From assembly GCA_037975125.1 (NCBI GenBank), contig CM075850.1, forward strand, positions 67,856,390 to 67,920,389: DNA of 64,000 nucleotides, written 5' to 3'. Positions 9,516-20,868 of this stretch are shown one piece after another (the stretch's first letter is position 1; the number at the start of each line of letters is the position of its first letter). The stretch is from Latrodectus hesperus. Its lineage: Eukaryota > Arthropoda > Arachnida > Araneae > Theridiidae. A program made the position numbers and the translations under genes. A model generated the notes under the pieces. It was given only the letters and a program-made list of their open reading frames with translations, was not told the DNA's origin and did no database searches.

Positions 9516-12386
9516 TTATTTACTCAATAAACACTGATTTGCTATAAGGAATCCATTGCTATACAACTTTCTCAAGTTGCTCAGAATAATATCATTATAT
9601 ACAGGAAATTTATTTTTAATGCTCAATTCTAATTTTTCATCAATTCTATTGTTTCCTGAAGCATTATTATTTAGATGCACACACAAATTTATAATCTGAA
9701 AAATGGAAATATTTTCAATAAATTCATTTTTACTAAGTAATAATTCCATTTTACATTTTTGAATGTAATTGTCAACTAATTGGTAACCTTCTGGATATAA
9801 AGTTTCAAGATAAAAAATAGACTTATGAAAGTTAGATTTTGCTAAAGAATATTTAATAAACAATTTCAGAATTTCTTCCGCTTTGCGTTGATCACAAGTG
9901 TTTTGATTTACAGAGAAATCTTGGGAGAAATTGCAACGTCGCAGAGCAATAGAAACGGGAGTTTCCTCATTAACATTACTTGCAGATATGTCTGCACCAT
10001 ATTTCAGTAATTCTTCAATAATATCTAATGGAACAGAAAATCCAACAGCAAAATGTAAAGGTGTGTTTCCCATAAGATTAGAAATATTCACATAGCATCC
10101 TGAATGTAATGATTTTACAATTTTAACTGGTACAGCACTTAAACAACCATATTTATAAATGTTAATTTTTGAAGAATACTTTAATATACTTTTAACAATG
10201 TCTATATTGCAATTGTAGCTGCGCAATATATCATGCAATGGATTATCCCCAAAACAATTCATTGTAAGCATATTTACCCCACAATTCAGTAGAAATTTTA
10301 GAACCTCCACTTCAGAATTACCTTGAATGGCTAAATGAAGTAAATTATTACAATGTTCATCTCTTGCATAAAAATCAGCTCCACTCTGTATCAATCTCTT
10401 AATGTCATTAATATTGCAGGGTCCAGACTTTATTAGCTTTAGTAATGATGTATTTTCTGTAGAATGATCAGTAACATTTGTTATTCTACCATAGAATGTC
10501 TTATGGGGATCCAAAGTAAAAGCAAAAGAATTATCATTTGAATATATAGGTTGAAATTCATTAAATACAAAATTTGGTTCCAGTATCAAAGGTATATATT
10601 TATATGTCTTAATCTTATGAGTTTCTGTCAAGACAGGGAAAAAATAGGGATTCTCAGGCATTTTATGTAAATGGGGACAACATTTTTTCCGAAGATTATA
10701 AATTTTACTTTCCAGTTGATGAGTTTTTTCATCACAACTAATAAATTTAGGTCTTCCATGATAAAGCCTATAAAAAGCTATAATGATGTTCAACAGATCT
10801 TGATCACATAAAAAATTAATCAAATAATCTAAACATTCATTATCTAATTTCCCGAATGGCAAATTACTTCTAAAAGATATGGCTTGTTTCAGTTCTAAGA
10901 CTTTTTTACACAGGAAAGGTCTTTTTAATTTGGTAATAATAACATCTCTATATATTGGATAATTCCCATCAATGTATAGATCCAATATTTTATTCTCCAG
11001 ATCATATATCACCGAATTACATACAGTTCTGAATGTATCAATAATTTCATAAGGTGAAATGCAATAATTGTTTTCTATCTGACGTAATTCTGCTTTGCAA
11101 TCCTGAATATAAGTATTAATAAAAGAAAAATTTTCATCACAGCAATTATCTATTTCTAAATTATTTGAATAAATATTTGGTTTCAATAGGCTATACTTAA
11201 TAAGCAATTTAATAATTTCAATTATAATTGATTTATATTTAAATAAAAAATATTGAAGGCTACCAAATGAAAATGTTTCATCATTATGCAAATCAGTTGT
11301 ATTCTGACATACTGACTGGAGAATACGTAATGCTGTGCTATAAGGTGTTTCAAGTCTAAAATTTCTAGCAAACACATCTGCACCTTGCTGCAATAATTCT
11401 TTTATAACATCTATTTTTGTCCAATCATGACTATTTAATAGTATCAGAAGAGGTGTATCTCCACAATTATTTGAAAAGTTGGCATAACTTCCCCAATAAA
11501 ATGAATTAACAATGTTAATAGGTATGTGATCAACTAAAAAATCAAGGTCTTTAAGGTTCAATTTAGAGAAAAAGCTTAATAATTTTCTCACTACATCTAT
11601 TGAATATGAAGCACAATGTAAAGGATAGAATCCACTAATACTAAGCATAAGAGGATTAGCCCCGAATCTTTCAGAAAGTATTGAAATGATTTCAACATCA
11701 AATTTATTACTTACAGCTGTACATAGTACAGATTCATGGTCAGACCCACTTCTGAATAATTCAAAATATGCTCCTATATCAATCAAATATTTAATCATCC
11801 ACGATTGACAAGATTTGTTTCTTAAAGCAAAATCAAGAGGTGTAAATCCCATTCTATCCACTGCTGAAATATCTGCTCCATTTTCAATCAGGACTTTAAC
11901 TATTTCCCAATTTATTTTATTATTATTCAAAGCAACATGAAGAGGTGTACGAGAAAAGTTGTTTCCTACTGTTAAAGAGCAACCATGCTCCAACAGAAGA
12001 CTAACAATATCTTTATCACAGCATCTAATTTCCACAGCATGATGAAGAACAGTATTTCCACTTGGAATTACACCATCTATAGAAGCACCCTTCAATAACA
12101 GAATTCGAACTAAATCAATGTTATTTTTTGACACAGCAGAAAATAGTGGTGTATATCTGTGTCTATTTCGAGCCTCAATATTGGCCTGCTTTTCAATAAG
12201 TAATGAGGCAATTTCTGCACTATTAGTATGATGTAACAAAGTACCAGCATCATCATTTACTCTGAGATCGGCACTAACTCCATTTTCTAATAAGAGAAAT
12301 ACTATTTCCGTGTGTCCAGTTTTAACAGCTCTCTTCATGATATTATTCCTGTTATAAACATCCATTTTTAAATCACTATGCAACAT
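9516..12386 (-). CDS. Ankyrin-repeat protein with two PRANC-like domains
   Basis: Intact 956-residue single-exon frame, first Met MLHSDLKMDV (a second Met at residue 8 is possible). Residues about 12-355 hold ankyrin repeats (for example TPLHVALNNN, NGADISAVDRMGFTPLDFAL). Residues about 430-540 resemble a PRANC domain with an F-box-like end: GNYPIYRDVIITKLKR, then LPFGKLDNECLDYLINFLCD and QDLLNI. Residues about 645-850 are a second ankyrin block (GNTPLHFAVG, KYGADISASN). Residues 860-956 repeat the PRANC start (KNKFPVYNDIILSNLRK) but end before the F-box-like part. Parallel linkers (LLIKYSLLKPN / LFIKYSLAKSN) show an ancient internal duplication. No signal peptide or membrane segment is seen. 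PRANC proteins of poxviruses and wasps are thought to recruit SCF ubiquitin ligases; a similar adaptor role here is inference. Its length amid decayed DNA implies selection. Confidence 0.85.
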   Translation of the reverse strand: MLHSDLKMDVYNRNNIMKRAVKTGHTEIVFLLLENGVSADLRVNDDAGTLLHHTNSAEIASLLIEKQANIEARNRHRYTPLFSAVSKNNIDLVRILLLKGASIDGVIPSGNTVLHHAVEIRCCDKDIVSLLLEHGCSLTVGNNFSRTPLHVALNNNKINWEIVKVLIENGADISAVDRMGFTPLDFALRNKSCQSWMIKYLIDIGAYFELFRSGSDHESVLCTAVSNKFDVEIISILSERFGANPLMLSISGFYPLHCASYSIDVVRKLLSFFSKLNLKDLDFLVDHIPINIVNSFYWGSYANFSNNCGDTPLLILLNSHDWTKIDVIKELLQQGADVFARNFRLETPYSTALRILQSVCQNTTDLHNDETFSFGSLQYFLFKYKSIIIEIIKLLIKYSLLKPNIYSNNLEIDNCCDENFSFINTYIQDCKAELRQIENNYCISPYEIIDTFRTVCNSVIYDLENKILDLYIDGNYPIYRDVIITKLKRPFLCKKVLELKQAISFRSNLPFGKLDNECLDYLINFLCDQDLLNIIIAFYRLYHGRPKFISCDEKTHQLESKIYNLRKKCCPHLHKMPENPYFFPVLTETHKIKTYKYIPLILEPNFVFNEFQPIYSNDNSFAFTLDPHKTFYGRITNVTDHSTENTSLLKLIKSGPCNINDIKRLIQSGADFYARDEHCNNLLHLAIQGNSEVEVLKFLLNCGVNMLTMNCFGDNPLHDILRSYNCNIDIVKSILKYSSKINIYKYGCLSAVPVKIVKSLHSGCYVNISNLMGNTPLHFAVGFSVPLDIIEELLKYGADISASNVNEETPVSIALRRCNFSQDFSVNQNTCDQRKAEEILKLFIKYSLAKSNFHKSIFYLETLYPEGYQLVDNYIQKCKMELLLSKNEFIENISIFQIINLCVHLNNNASGNNRIDEKLELSIKNKFPVYNDIILSNLRKLYSNGFLIANQCLLSK

Positions 12387-12700
12387 GGCTAAATAACAAC
12401 GAAATGTTTAACTTTTTATTCAGTTAATATTACTTCAATAAAGAAAATTTATAATAACAAATGCGCACGAGTTTTGGTATTTTGACGCTAATTGTACATG
12501 ACACCAAATTGACTTTAATGAGAAGTTAGTGATAATTTTATTCATAATCATATTGTTCGTACAGGATCATAATTCAGAAATTTGCAATTTTATGGCACAC
12601 GTCAAATGATTTTTATGGAAATAATATATAAATTGGATTCAACAGCGTCAAATGTTAAATAACTTAAAGTTACGACTTTCCTGCATATTTTAAATTGTAT
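12387..12700. other. 5' flank of the ankyrin gene
   Basis: AT-rich leader between the start codon and the duplicated ~1 kb segment. On the minus strand TTGTTATTTAG just before the ATG could be a splice acceptor, which would place the promoter further upstream, inside or beyond the duplicated segment. No TATA box is obvious. Confidence 0.35.
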
Positions 12701-13719
12701 GGATGGAGTTTTCAATGTAAACAAAAACTAACCTCTGTTGACCGGAAGCCATGTCAAATACTTCCGGTTTTCTCTCTTCCCCCTGAAAATCAATGCAATC
12801 GCAAAAATTTTTATTTAAATATTTTTAGGTATTTATCTCTGTGTTTTCGAAAAGTTTTTTTTATTTTATCCGTTAAAATCATAATTTTTAATAAGGGAGC
12901 AATCAGTGGTGCTCCCGTAAATTTAAAAATTTTTACTTAAATGATCCTGATGGATTACCATATTTTGCGAGAAATCGATCTTATTGGCAATATTACGATC
13001 AATTGTTGATGAATGATATATTGTAACCCACATTCTAACTCTTGTTATTATATTATCTCTATTGTTAATCATTTTCTTCTTTAACTAATTTTTAATTTTA
13101 TGCATTTATTCCAAAATTTCAGGAAATATATTTTGCACGCGATTGAAATAAAAATCATTTCAAATATTAAGCAAGGTATTGTTTATGCTTTCATTTATAA
13201 TATTATAAATATTACTAAAATTTTCTTGATCATGCTAGAATACATGAATTGGTATCAATAATGAGTAGAACAAAATTGTTATGATGTGTTTATTTACTTG
13301 TTGTTTATTAATATTTTAAGCAAATCTTGGTTTTTATTGCCATTAAAATTTAAGTCTTATTTTTAAGAGTTTATTTAATATATAGCTAATTAAATTAAAG
13401 ATTGTAAATCGAGTTCCATTGGAAATTTGAACATTTTTACTTGCGTAAGTAAATTTGTTCTAGCTCGCATATTGTTCGCATATATATACCAAATGCTACG
13501 CAACAACTACTACCTTTATTTGCTTTCTGCATTTCAAAAAATTTTATAGGATAATTATTTTTAAATGAATATTTCTCAAAGGCAATGGAAACTACAGAAA
13601 ACAAGCACAATGGTATAAGACAATAAAGGAATAGTAAGCAGGAAGTTTCGTGCCGGAAGTTTTCTAGATCTCAAAGGTAGTGGCGCCATCTATTCTACGC
13701 TTTACAGAAACTTTCATCC
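12701..13719. repeat. ~1 kb duplicated segment, copy A
   Basis: Aligns end to end with 17100-18104. It starts GGATGGAGTTTTCAATGTAAAC and ends with a sequence whose reverse complement is GGATGAAAGTTTCTGTAAAG, so the ends are imperfect inverted repeats. Near the start are two opposed ETS-type sites (ACCGGAAG at 12741-12748, CTTCCGGT at 12761-12768). No target duplication is evident. It could be a non-autonomous DNA element or a duplicated promoter block; both lie upstream of minus-strand genes. Confidence 0.75.
13683..13694 (-). promoter_or_regulatory. CTCF-like motif 1
   Basis: GCGCCATCTATT; on the minus strand AATAGATGGCGC fits the core ASYAGRKGGCRS in 11 of 12 positions. Inside duplicated segment A, about 1.3 kb upstream of the ankyrin start codon. 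Sequence match only. Confidence 0.3.
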
Positions 13720-13879
13720 ATTAAAATTTGCTGTTTGATTAAAGTTATTACAATAATTTTTTAAAAACGAATCAGATATTGAACACTATGCACACAAATT
13801 AAATTTGAAGCTTGCTTTTGCTTTTTTGTTATTGTTTATCTGTAACGGAATATAATAACCTGTAATGGACTCAATTCAT

Positions 13880-13895
13880 CGCTAGACGGCGCTGC
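13880..13895 (+). promoter_or_regulatory. CTCF-like motif 2
   Basis: CGCTAGACGGCGCTGC keeps the CTAG-A and GGCGC parts of the CTCF core. It lies in a locally GC-richer patch that also holds a CACGTG E-box at about 13905. Confidence 0.25.
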
Positions 13896-14017
13896 AATAA
13901 CTTGTCACGTGAAGAGTACCAAGCTTAGATTGCTTAAGCCCCTATGGATGGAGCACAGACCAATATTTATAAGACGTACATCTTGCCGAAAATAACGGCA
14001 CGCCAAAATTTAAATTG

Positions 14018-14033
14018 CCGCTAGGCGGCGTGA
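14018..14033 (+). promoter_or_regulatory. CTCF-like motif 3
   Basis: CCGCTAGGCGGCGTGA, similar to motif 2 140 bp away and in the same orientation. Confidence 0.25.
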
Positions 14034-16060
14034 CTGATGCACGATACCACTATCGAGTGAGAAATGCATTGATGTCTATGGGAATAAAAATCTTTAAAAA
14101 TTAATTAAATAAAACTGAAAATAATGTGAAATAGTTGAATTTACATGATAAATATATTGAATATTAATCTGTCATTGATTAGAGTAAAACAAATGATAAT
14201 GGAAATACAAAATCTGACATTTTATTGTTAGGTGTTATGCAGAATAGAACCAGTTTTACTTTCGTTTTTGTGGATAGAGTAACATTTATTTCAAAAAATT
14301 CATTGTATCTATTTATATTATCAATATTTGAATAGTTATATTTAATTATTGATGTTTTTCCTTCATTATTTATATTTATTTTCTCTGATTTTAACCATTT
14401 AATAGATAGTTTATAAAGCTGCAAGAGAATTTGATAGATACATTATTTTAATGCATTTTACCATTAATTGTAATTTTATAAATTGAATTTCAAATAATTT
14501 TAGAATAATTAATTAAAATTCAATATATTTTAATAGGAAATCAAATTCTATTCAATTATTTTTAAATATAAATATAGTTATTATATTAAAATTAATATCT
14601 TGAATCAAATTTAAGTTTTACATTTCAATTTAATTATTCTAGTGATTTTTATAGAAAATAATTTTAATATTAATTTTTTTGTTATTCTAATTTTATAAAT
14701 TCTTTTATTCCTCGTTAAAGCTTTTAATATATTTTGCTATGATGTTGCACATTTTACTGTAATTCATTTTTTTACACAATTAAAAATTAAATATTTCTCA
14801 AATTCATTATAACCAATAACTATGTTATGTAATTAAATAATTATTTAAATGTAACATTTTTTAAAATTATAGGTAGGAACTACTTAAATTTAGTTACAAA
14901 TCATCAACTGCAATAGTCTTTCTTATTTTTCATTATTTTTCCTGAATAATATAATAAAAATCAATAAATTTACATTTCTTTAAAAAGAAAGCAATAACAA
15001 AAAGTGCAAATTAAACTAAATCTTTTTGTTTCATTTAATATGAATTACAAACCAAATATCCTACTTCACAGAGTCACTTTTTTAAAAATAATAGTAACTC
15101 ATGAAAAATAGAGTATTTAGTTAAATGGGATAAAGGTTCAATGCATCCAACAATGTCAGTCAAGTATGAATATTTGTGTCATGAAAATTTCACTAACTTT
15201 GTATGGTGTATTTAACTTCTGCTTGACAATGAGGTGGGTTTTGCTAAAAGAAAATAATAACTTTATTAAATATCAAAAAAATACATAAAACTGAGAAATA
15301 GCATAAAAAAGAAATAATTTGAAAATTTAGTGAATTTAATTTAAAGTAAAATTAGCAAGATCAAATTCAATGCAAATACAAAAAGAATACAGGTATATGT
15401 TAAGTTTGTTACTCAAGATCAAATTAAAAATGTTATAAATATGGTAGGAATAAAAATTATAATAAACATTTCCCTAAATAAATCATGCAAATATTTGAAA
15501 TTGTTTTAAATTTTTAGCACTTATAAACACAAAAATATAAATACTTCAAATTACAATAGTTATCAAATTATAAAATAAAATATTCAATATTTTTTTATGC
15601 ATATGTTTCATCTAACATCCCTGTAAAGTTGTAAAAATTTATTTATTATTATGAATACATGGAAAATAATTACATATTTATTAATAAACATATTTAATTA
15701 TTTCCAAATACAAATATTATAAATGTTAATTTTACAAGCTGTATAAGTGAAAAACTTGTCTAAATGAAAAGAGCAATTTGCAATTTATAGAAAGCAAAAT
15801 GTTTTAGTAATTTATTATTTATAACTTTTAATGAAATGGTAATAAATTGTTTAGTACTTGAAAATTACAATGAAGTGAAAAAAAAACTGCATTCATATTC
15901 AGAAGATTTTAAAAAATACTAAGGAAAAATTTTTTTGATAAATTAAAAAATAATACAAAACATTAAAAAATGTCTTTAAACATTTCAAAAAATTTATACA
16001 ACACAAATAACTTACAGTTCCATCTGATAACTTTTGTGTATAATAGCTATTTAAGTCTTT
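14034..16060. other. 2 kb AT-rich gene-free region
   Basis: No exon, RNA gene or mobile element recognised. The open frame at 14179-14424 (-) has no motif. Some of this could be the downstream part of the THAP gene on the minus strand, but I find no further THAP-protein exon. Confidence 0.45.
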
Positions 16061-16883
16061 TTATTTAAAGTGCAAAGAACACGCTACATCTGAAGAAGTC
16101 AATTGCTTATTAGCCCGAGGAATTGCCCTTCTCCATTTTTCAAGCAAGTTTGGATCCTAAATCAATAATACATTATAATATGCAGAATAAATTAACAACA
16201 AAGTTATAATTATATGTTTACTTATGAGTATATCAGCTTTATTAATACCAAGTTATAATTATATTTTCCTGTTTTATTTAAATCAGTGAATCAGTCACTT
16301 AAGTGATTTACTTGATTTTAGCTTTTGTATTGATACTAAATTATATTTACATACAATTATATTCAATAAATACAATTTAATTCAATAAATAAAGAAGGCA
16401 ATTTAAAATAAACAAGGCAATAGAGAAATATGGGGGGTAAAGTTAGATTGATATATAAATATTTGATGAATTACTTACAAGGATTTTTAAATTTTTTCAC
16501 AATATACAATATCTAGAAATAAAAAAGAAAAACACAATCAACAACCTGAAATGGTTGCATTTTAATTAACCAGCAATTATTTGATTACAAAAAAGAACAA
16601 AACTAGATAATTTATTATATTTTGATAACAAAATTCAATCGCCGATTGCATCCCAGATCGCAAAAAATAATACAAATGCATACATTTTATTCATTTTACA
16701 ACATAAACTAACTTATCAAGATAAAAATTATTCATTGAAAATAAAAGTAGATGAAATATATTTTGCACGTTGTATACCTTTGGTGCACTAAAAAGGCTTG
16801 GTAGTTTTTCCCAATTCTTTTTTTAGATTAATATCCGATTTGTAGCCGCTTTTATAGCCAGGACAAAAGCATGATTTTGGCAT
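16061..16883 (-). pseudogene. THAP-domain gene, two exons, broken
   Basis: Exon 1 (16778-16883) starts MPKSCFCPGYKSGYKSD, the typical THAP N-terminus, but the second zinc Cys is Tyr. After a run of seven A the in-frame reading stops, while the neighbouring frame continues NWEKLPSLFSAPK up to a GTATAC splice donor, so one base has been gained or lost. Exon 2 begins at 16156 after TTGATTTAG and reads DPNLLEKWRRAIPRANKQ, then VACSLHF followed at once by a stop (16061-16063). C2CH zinc fingers of this type bind DNA and occur in P-element transposases and host transcription factors. Which parent applies is unknown, since no C-terminal part is present. The 621-bp intron with GT-AG borders argues against a processed copy. 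Confidence 0.75.
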
Positions 16884-17032
16884 TTTATTATAATAAAAGT
16901 ATTTAGAAACTATAAAAACAATAAGTATCAAGAGTAAAATGCTACACAACTCAATGTTAGTAAATTCAATCACTTGAGAACTTGAAATGCTTTTTACGCC
17001 GCCTGGTGTCAAAAATGTTCAGGAAAGTCTTC

Positions 17033-17167
17033 CAAGATGGCGTGTCATTTTTTGGAAGCAGCCAATAGGGGAGTTGTTGGTCTATTATATTGGTCGTTGG
17101 GATGGAGTTTTCAATGTAAACAAAAACAAACCTCAGTTGACCGGAAGCCATCTCAAATACTTCCGGT
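17033..17167. promoter_or_regulatory. Promoter-like cluster upstream of the THAP gene
   Basis: CAAGATGGCG (YY1-like, 17033-17042), a CCAAT box (17062-17066) and opposed ETS-type sites ACCGGAAG (17140-17147) and CTTCCGGT (17160-17167) lie 150-285 bp upstream of the THAP start codon. The ETS pair belongs to duplicated segment B and is also present upstream of the ankyrin gene. Such combinations are common in TATA-less promoters; activity is inferred. Confidence 0.4.
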
Positions 17168-18104
17168 TTTCTCTCTTCCCATTGAAAATCAATGCAATCG
17201 CAAAAATTTTTATTTAAATATTTTTAGGTATTTATTTCTGTTTTCGAAAATTTTTTAATTTTATCCGTTAAAATCATAATTTTTAATAAGAGTGTAATCA
17301 GTGGTGATCCCGTAAATTTTTAAAATTTTTTTAATTTTTACTTAAATAATCCTGATGGATTACCATATTTCTCGGGGATTGTAACAATGATTCTCAATTG
17401 TTGATGAATGATATATTGTAACCCACAATCTAACTCTTGCTATTATTTTAATCTCAATTGTTAATCATTTTCTTCTTTAACTAATTTTTAATTTTATGCA
17501 TTTATTCCAAAATTTCTGGAAATATTTTTTGCACGCGATTGAACTATAAATCATTTCAAATATGAAGCAAGGTATTATTTATGCTTTCATTTATAATATT
17601 ATAAATTTTATGAAAATTTTATTGCTCATGCTAGAATATATGAATTGGTATCAATAATGAGTAGAACAAAATTGTTATGATGTGTTTATTTACTTGTTGT
17701 TTATTAATATTTTAAACAAATCTTGGTTTTAATTGCAATTAAAATTCCAGCTTTATATTTAAGAATTTATTTCATATATATCTAATTAAATTAAGGATTG
17801 TAAATTGGGTTCCATTGGAAATTTGAACATCTTCAATTGCGAAAATTAATTTATTTCAGCTCGCATATTGCAACCAAATGCTACGCAACAACTATTACCT
17901 TTATTTGCTTTCTGCATTTCAAAAAAATTTATAGGATTATTACTTTTAAATTAATATTTCTCAAAAGCAATGGAAACTACAGAAAACAAGCACGATAGTA
18001 CAAGACAATAATGAAATAGTAAGCAGGAAGTTTTGTGCCGGAAGTTTTATAGATCTCTACGGTAGTAGCGCCCTCTATTCTATGCTTTACAGAAATTTCC
18101 ATCC
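17100..18104. repeat. ~1 kb duplicated segment, copy B
   Basis: Colinear with 12701-13719, with many substitutions and small indels. Same imperfect terminal inversion and same internal landmarks (ETS pair, TTGTTGATGAATGATATATT, GTGCCGGAAGTTTT, and a CTCF-like GCGCC motif near the far end). The right edge abuts the repeat at 18110-18260. Confidence 0.75.
18067..18079 (-). promoter_or_regulatory. CTCF-like motif 4
   Basis: AGCGCCCTCTATT; the minus strand AATAGAGGGCGCT is a close fit to the CTCF core. It is the positional equivalent of motif 1 in the other copy and differs at the degenerate base, keeping a legal motif. Confidence 0.3.
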
Positions 18105-18109
18105 ATTAC

Positions 18110-18260
18110 ATTAGAGTTGCCCAGATTTCAGTTTGAGCAACTCCCGTAGACTTAACATTACGTGACGTCACAGCTTAAAATTTGAGCAACTCGTTCTTTT
18201 CGTCCAATCTACGCTTGAGATTTCTTTCAGGTTTGCTGTAAGAAAATTCTAATATTAAAT
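18110..18260 (+). repeat. Dispersed repeat, copy 1
   Basis: Shares TAACATTACGTGACGTCACA, GAGCAACTC-type flanks and TTTGCTGTAAGAAAAT with the reverse complement of 27285-27460. Family unknown. Contains a full CRE-like TGACGTCA. Confidence 0.5.
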
Positions 18261-18326
18261 TTCATAGAAATATTTTCATAACAAATAATTTACAGGATAA
18301 ACAATCTCTCTTTATATGTCTTACTA

Positions 18327-18568
18327 TTTTTTCATAAATTCTTCCAAGTGCAGTAAAACTCTTCTTTCTCTACTTAACGATATAATTCGTTAAGTTAAAT
18401 GCTACTTTAACAAATCTAAAATTATTTTCTGAAAAAAAGTAATTAAGTTTTTTCATAAATTCTTCCAAGTGCAGTAAAACTCTTCTATCTCTACTTAACG
18501 ATATAATTCGTTAAGTTAAATGCTACTTTAACAAATCTAAAATTATTTTCTGAAAATAAAAGTAATTT
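18327..18568. repeat. 121-bp tandem duplication
   Basis: Two adjacent copies (about 18327-18447 and 18448-18568) of the same sequence, for example CTTCCAAGTGCAGTAAAACT at 18341 and 18462. Nearly identical apart from single-base changes and short A-run indels. Each unit contains the palindrome TTAACGATATAATTCGTTAA. Confidence 0.9.
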
Positions 18569-19059
18569 AAGTTTGTTAATTTTAAATTGATATAATAAAA
18601 AAATTGTTGATTCTAATATCTTTCTGTAATTGCTTACAGTTATTATAATGTTTTGTTTTTAAAAATCCTACACACACATTAATGAGAAGAAAAAATTTAG
18701 TAAATTCATATTCCAACGCAATGTTATTAATATAAAAATTGTATTACCTATATATATGCAATTCTATTTATAAAACTAAATTTATATTCCTCGTGAATGT
18801 TTTTCAACTGTGTTTAATTGTATTACGATGGATAATCAATATAAAAATGTGTATATTTTTTTGAATTTATAAATATTTTAAACTTAAATTTACGTTTCAA
18901 TTTTAGTGTAATGTACTTCTTGTTTTATAATCGAGGAAATTGCTGTTTGATGTAGTTATGATATCAAAATTCTAATATTAAATTTCATGTAACTACTTTA
19001 ATGACAAATAAAAAAGATAACAACTTTAAACTCTTTTTTATAGGTTTTACTATTTTTCT

Positions 19060-19701
<642 letters not shown>

Positions 19702-20067
19702 TGTTGTAAATAATATAATACAAGTAATCGCAAGGAAACACAAAGTGAGTCTCTTTTCGTCTGTAAAGCTTTAGTTTTCTAAAACGTCCGCAAATTTTAC
19801 ACCAATCATATGCTGCGCTGCCTTCTGATTGGTGGTTGTGTTCAAGCTGTCCAAAATCTATAAATACACTATGTTCTGTTCTCTTATTTTTAGTATATGT
19901 ATAATTTCTTTCTTTGTAACTTGTTTCATTAAATATTCTTTTTGCGATTCATGGACATTTGTTTGTTTAAAGAATTTCAACAGAAGAGGGTGGTTCTCAC
20001 TGTTATAAATTAAAAGCAGTTTCCAATTTTAATTTATTGCTTGATAGAATAAATGTATCAATAAGCA

Positions 20068-20868
20068 ATGGCTTCACCGCATGATTTGTATGGAGTAAAT
20101 CCATTTAATGGAAAGAACTTTTCAGTCTGGCGGAGACAAGTGGAAGTTGTTTTGTCTGCGAAAGAACTGGAAACATACTTAGTTAAGGAGCCCGATGTGA
20201 ATAAAGAAGCAGAAGTCGTTAAAGGAAAGAAAGCAAATGCATTACTCATGTCACTCTTAAGTGATCAAGTGCTCGTATCAATGAGCGGAGAAAATACGGC
20301 GAAGGAATTATGGGTGAAACTTCATGCTGTTTATGAAAGCAAAGGAGCGGTAAACCAAATACTAACAAGAAAACGTCTTGCTACACTTAAGAAAAGCAGA
20401 GATGCTCCAATGCGCCAGCACATAGATGAAGTATCAAAACTTGTCGCCGATTTACGAATGTCTGGAGCGGAGGTAAGTGGTATTGATACTGTCGTCTATA
20501 TTTTGATATCTCTCCCTCCAGAATTCGATAATGTTAAGGTTGCTTTAGAGAATCAACCGAGTGCGAATTTATCATTAGATTTTGTAACTCAGCGTTTGAT
20601 AGACTCTGAAGCTCTTTTGAATGATTCGAGAAATAAAACAAGCATTCGTTTTATGAAACAAACTGTGGATAGTGCGACTTTTTCTACGAGAAAAGAGCTC
20701 ACGTGTTTTCACCGTAAAAAGAAAGGACATACTGCTAAATTCTGTAAAAAGAAAACATGCTATAATTGCGGTGGTTTTGGTCATTTTAAAAAGGAATTTA
20801 AATTCCAATCTGAATCTAAGACTGATGAAAAATATTCTTCTGCTCTATTTTTTGCTGTTGAAATTTGA
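20068..20868 (+). CDS. Copia Gag protein
   Basis: 266 residues starting MASPHDLYGVNPFNGKNFSV, the usual copia gag opening (Tyr-Asn-F-G-x-N-(F/Y)-x-x-W). The capsid-like region extends to about residue 185 and ends in a basic stretch. There are two knuckle-like motifs near residues 212-250: one incomplete (CFHRKKKGHTAKFC) and a CCHC knuckle (CYNCGGFGHFKKEF) in which the final Cys is Phe. The frame then closes at 20868 before the protease, which lies in another frame. It is the only intact open part of this element, yet the lost zinc ligand makes function doubtful. Confidence 0.8.
   Translation: MASPHDLYGVNPFNGKNFSVWRRQVEVVLSAKELETYLVKEPDVNKEAEVVKGKKANALLMSLLSDQVLVSMSGENTAKELWVKLHAVYESKGAVNQILTRKRLATLKKSRDAPMRQHIDEVSKLVADLRMSGAEVSGIDTVVYILISLPPEFDNVKVALENQPSANLSLDFVTQRLIDSEALLNDSRNKTSIRFMKQTVDSATFSTRKELTCFHRKKKGHTAKFCKKKTCYNCGGFGHFKKEFKFQSESKTDEKYSSALFFAVEI

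Noticed and set aside
9516..12386. Latrotoxin-like toxin, because of the many ankyrin repeats in a possible spider
   Set aside because: No signal peptide and no latrotoxin-type N-terminal domains; the non-ankyrin parts fit PRANC instead.
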